From positions 1-15,802 of the forward strand of contig CALAMD010000123.1 in assembly GCA_937925695.1 (NCBI GenBank): 15,802 nucleotides of DNA, written 5' to 3'. Positions 13,848 through 15,802 of the stretch are shown here, one piece after another; position 1 is the first letter of the stretch; each line of letters begins with the position of its first letter. The DNA comes from an uncultured Bacillaceae bacterium (GTDB lineage: Bacteria > Bacillota > Bacilli > Bacillales > Amphibacillaceae). The translations under genes and the position numbers were made by a program. The notes below the pieces were generated by a model. The model worked only from the letters and a program-made list of their open reading frames with translations, was not told where the DNA came from and made no database searches.

Positions 13848-15134
13848 TTAATCATTGGATAATTTTAATATATCAAGAATCTTGAAAAATAAGCTGAGTA
13901 TAATCGCAACAATAGTTGCTAACCCCATGCCTGTTAGGGCAACCTGTCCTAATTTTATAGTTGCACCACTAATTCCTATCACTAAGACAACACAGGTTAA
14001 GATTAAGTTTTGCGCTTTACTATAGTCAACTTTCGCTTCAACGAGCATCCGTAGACCACTAGCGGCAATAATTCCAAATAAGAGCAGAGAAATACCACCC
14101 ATTACAGCTTCTGGTATTGATGAAATGAGTGCTGCTAATTTTCCACCGAAGGATAAAACGATGGCAATAACTGCTGCTAAACCGATGACCCAAGTTGAAT
14201 ATACGCGAGTGATTGCTAACACACCAATGTTTTCACCGTAAGTTGTATTTGGTGTTGAGCCGAACAAGCTAGAGATAATGGTGGAAATCCCGTTACCTGC
14301 TAATGAACGATCTAATCCGGGATCTTTTGCTAAATCTTTACCAACGATATTACTTGTAACAAATAAATGGCCAATATGTTCAGGAATGAGTACAAATGCC
14401 GCCGGCAGAATAATAAGGATCGCATTCCAATCAAATTTTATTTTATAAAATTCCGGTGCTGAAATCCAAGCGGCTTCTTGTACATCCGTAAAATCAACTA
14501 AACCAGCAAAATAAGCAATAATATAACCAGAAATAATACCGATTAAAATAGGAATAATTTTTAGAAAACCTCTCATGGTGACCCAGCATATAATCGTGAT
14601 GAGTAATGTTGCCAAGGCAACAGAGGCCACTTTAGGATCCAAGGTCCACGTTGTTGGATCTACATCATCAGGCGCAATCCAACCAGCCATTTTTGCAGCT
14701 ACAGGTACTAACTCTAAACCTATTACGGCAACAATGGCACCCATTGCTGCTGGTGGGAATACTACATCGATCCAATTTGTCCCAGCTACTCTTACGATCA
14801 AGGCAACGAGGGTCAATACAATTCCAACAGCTAGGAAACCACCAAGTACATAGCTATAACCTTCACCACCAACATATTGATCAAGAACAACGGTTACCGG
14901 TGAGATAAAAGCAAAACTTGAACCTAGATAGGCTGGAATTTTTCCCTTGGTGATAAAAATATAAAGTAGTGTACCAATACCGTTCATTAATAAAATTGTT
15001 GCCGGATTGACACCAAACAGAATTGGAACTAAAACTGTTGAACCGAACATAGCAAATAGATGTTGTAGTCCGAGCGGTAAACTTTGAAGTAATGGTAAAC
15101 GTTCATGGACTTGAATTTCTTTATAATTTGCCAT
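13848..15134 (-). CDS. pyrP: Uracil permease, NCS2 family
   Basis: Proton-coupled uracil importer of the cytoplasmic membrane. The 428-residue product has the 14-helix NCS2 layout. It begins with HERLPLLQSLPLGLQHLFAMF, has AYLGSSFAFISP at residues 69-80 in helix 3, and carries the two substrate-binding glutamates of UraA-type transporters in PEHIGHL (Glu252) and TPNTTYGENIG (Glu301). ATG 15134 follows an AAAGGGG site. Specificity for uracil rather than xanthine is supported by the PyrR attenuator in its leader, which ties it to pyrimidine control. It is a single-gene unit here, whereas in B. subtilis pyrP sits between pyrR and the biosynthetic genes. The symbols uraA and pyrP are both used for this family. 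Confidence 0.93.
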   Translation of the reverse strand: MANYKEIQVHERLPLLQSLPLGLQHLFAMFGSTVLVPILFGVNPATILLMNGIGTLLYIFITKGKIPAYLGSSFAFISPVTVVLDQYVGGEGYSYVLGGFLAVGIVLTLVALIVRVAGTNWIDVVFPPAAMGAIVAVIGLELVPVAAKMAGWIAPDDVDPTTWTLDPKVASVALATLLITIICWVTMRGFLKIIPILIGIISGYIIAYFAGLVDFTDVQEAAWISAPEFYKIKFDWNAILIILPAAFVLIPEHIGHLFVTSNIVGKDLAKDPGLDRSLAGNGISTIISSLFGSTPNTTYGENIGVLAITRVYSTWVIGLAAVIAIVLSFGGKLAALISSIPEAVMGGISLLLFGIIAASGLRMLVEAKVDYSKAQNLILTCVVLVIGISGATIKLGQVALTGMGLATIVAIILSLFFKILDILKLSND

Positions 15135-15213
15135 ATTTTATATCCCCTTTTTTCAAATTTTGTTTACCGGCTACCAAATCTTTAATGTTTGAGAGACCTT
15201 GTTTTATTGATAT

Positions 15214-15249
15214 AAAAAAACACCTTGCTATTAAAAAGCAAGGTGTTTT
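15214..15249 (-). terminator. Attenuator terminator in the uracil permease leader
   Basis: AAAACACCTTGCT (15217-15229) pairs perfectly with AGCAAGGTGTTTT (15237-15249) around a 7-base loop. On the minus strand it is followed by T residues through 15214. It lies 80 bases upstream of the permease start. Its 5' arm on the transcript (AACACCTTGC) can alternatively pair with the GCAAGGTGTT at 15311-15320 beside the PyrR site, which makes termination conditional. Confidence 0.88.
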
Positions 15250-15289
15250 CATATTGTCTAGGCAATGATGAATATAAATCTCCCAATAA

Positions 15290-15311
15290 ACAGACTACCA
15301 AATTAGTCTGT
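15290..15311 (-). repeat. Hairpin CAGACTA/TAGTCTG in the antiterminator region
   Basis: CAGACTA and TAGTCTG form a 7-bp stem around a 6-base loop, between the PyrR-binding loop and the terminator. In the antiterminated form this small hairpin would sit within the long antiterminator and bring its arms together. Confidence 0.6.
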
Positions 15312-15348
15312 AACACCTTGCCAGTCTCACAGGACTGAATTAAAGGTA
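15311..15348 (-). promoter_or_regulatory. PyrR-binding stem-loop (anti-antiterminator)
   Basis: On the minus strand the transcript reads CAGTCCTGTGAGACTGGCAAGG, an excellent match to the PyrR-binding loop of bacillus pyr leaders. It has AGTCC and GACT arms around the conserved CNGUGAG-type loop, flanked by ACCTTTAA and CAAGGT, which close the lower stem. With UMP or UTP, PyrR binds here and stabilises this hairpin, which frees the downstream terminator. Without it the 3' flank GCAAGGTGTT pairs with the terminator's 5' arm and transcription continues. The regulator is known biology; the match is seen directly. Confidence 0.9.
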
Positions 15349-15370
15349 ACCGTATAAACTTATCCATCTC

Positions 15371-15398
15371 ATTATTGCATAAAAAATAAATAAGTCAA
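15371..15398 (-). promoter_or_regulatory. Sigma-A promoter of the uracil permease gene
   Basis: On the minus strand TTGACT (complement of 15393-15398) and AATAAT (complement of 15371-15376) are spaced 16 bases, 10 of 12 consensus positions. Transcription would start near 15364, just before the PyrR site, giving a leader of about 230 bases. Confidence 0.7.
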
Positions 15399-15460
15399 TC
15401 TTTATTGCTGTTGTTTATGGTAGGCAGAATAGTTGGAAAATTCATTCTTTAGTTAACTAT

Positions 15461-15490
15461 TTGTCAATTCGCCTGCCTGTGTTTTACAAT
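15461..15490 (+). promoter_or_regulatory. Probable sigma-A promoter of the gene at 15536
   Basis: TTGTCA (15461-15466) and TACAAT (15485-15490) are spaced 18 bases, 10 of 12 consensus positions, ending 45 bases before the GTG start. It is divergent from the uracil permease promoter. Confidence 0.6.
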
Positions 15491-15535
15491 AAGAACAAGT
15501 CATTTTTTATTGGTATTTAAAGGAGTTCAAATAAC

Positions 15536-15802
15536 GTGACAAATAGGAAATTAATTATCATGAATCTATTGACCTTCTTCGCATTTGTCGTCGTAGTCAG
15601 TTTAGGTTTAAGTCAGTCGAGAACACAACAAGAAAGTTTCCGAACTGAAATTGATGTCGAGGTCGAATATAACCAAAGTGATATTACTACGAATGCATTA
15701 AGTCAAGTAAGTCTCGTGTTAAAAAATCTAGATATCATAGATGATGATCAGTTGATTGAGGAAGAACGATTAGACATCTCGGAAATAGAAGAGGATGAAG
15801 AA
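15536..15802 (+). CDS. Membrane-anchored acidic protein, partial (runs off the window)
   Basis: GTG 15536 follows AAGGAG (15520-15525) with a 10-base gap; an in-frame ATG at 15560 would cut into the membrane segment. The frame stays open to the window end (89 codons). Residues 1-7 are basic (MTNRKLI), about 8-26 form one hydrophobic helix (NLLTFFAFVVVVSLGL) and the rest is outside or soluble and increasingly acidic (DDDQLIEEERLDISEIEEDEE). There is no lipobox. It looks like a signal-anchored extracytoplasmic protein. I do not recognise the family and the domain that would identify it lies beyond the window. Confidence 0.7.
   Translation, partial: MTNRKLIIMNLLTFFAFVVVVSLGLSQSRTQQESFRTEIDVEVEYNQSDITTNALSQVSLVLKNLDIIDDDQLIEEERLDISEIEEDEE

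Noticed and set aside
15182..15367. 61-codon minus-strand frame upstream of the uracil permease
   Set aside because: It coincides with the PyrR leader, whose RNA structures explain the sequence, and it lacks a ribosome binding site.

Overview
The window looks like chromosomal DNA of a low-GC, Gram-positive, endospore-forming member of the Bacillaceae in the broad sense. The support is strong AGGAGG-type ribosome binding sites, frequent TTG/GTG starts, AT-rich spacers, a YjcZ-type sporulation microprotein, DUF2512 (YndM-type) and DUF3231-type proteins, a PyrR-type attenuator and a cell-wall sorting signal. Genus cannot be fixed from the sequence alone. It is mostly housekeeping and transport genes, with one region (about 3.1-6.8 kb) that looks acquired and partly decayed.

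Layout. 200-1260: azlC-azlD, a two-subunit branched-chain amino acid exporter with overlapping genes. 1488-2933: folE (GTP cyclohydrolase I), then a short-chain dehydrogenase whose usual catalytic Tyr and Ser are not visible, closed by a terminator. 3109-5699 (minus): a large secreted, wall-anchored multidomain esterase with a C-terminal LPATA sorting signal and a base composition unlike its neighbours. 5716-6780: over 1 kb with no intact gene, containing palindromes and a frameshifted small gene. 6786-6857 (minus): tRNA-Val(GAC) with its own terminator. 7204-8021 (minus): a YjcZ-type microprotein and a DUF2512 membrane protein. 8218-8832: a short YitT-family membrane protein. 8833-10593 (minus): a DUF3231-type gene and an MFS exporter, probably one operon. 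10744-13293: ssuA-ssuC-ssuB, a complete ABC importer for aliphatic sulfonates or similar compounds, with no monooxygenase gene beside it. 13374-13784: a YjbQ-family gene with its own promoter. 13848-15398 (minus): a uracil permease gene with promoter, PyrR-binding stem-loop and attenuator. 15536-end: the start of an acidic membrane-anchored protein cut by the window edge.

How the parts work together. The best-resolved regulatory unit is the uracil permease leader. The 3' arm of the PyrR-binding hairpin carries the same 10 bases as the 3' arm of the terminator stem, so the 5' arm of the terminator can pair with either one, which is the classic PyrR attenuation switch. The ssu genes encode the binding lipoprotein, permease and ATPase of one transporter. 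folE and the adjacent dehydrogenase could share a pteridine-related role, but that is inference from position only. No CRISPR array, intact insertion sequence, phage module or recognisable defence system was seen. The items most worth a second look are the wall-anchored esterase and its compositional island beside the tRNA 3' end, the active-site-deficient dehydrogenase next to folE, and the folE leader with interleaved dyads.
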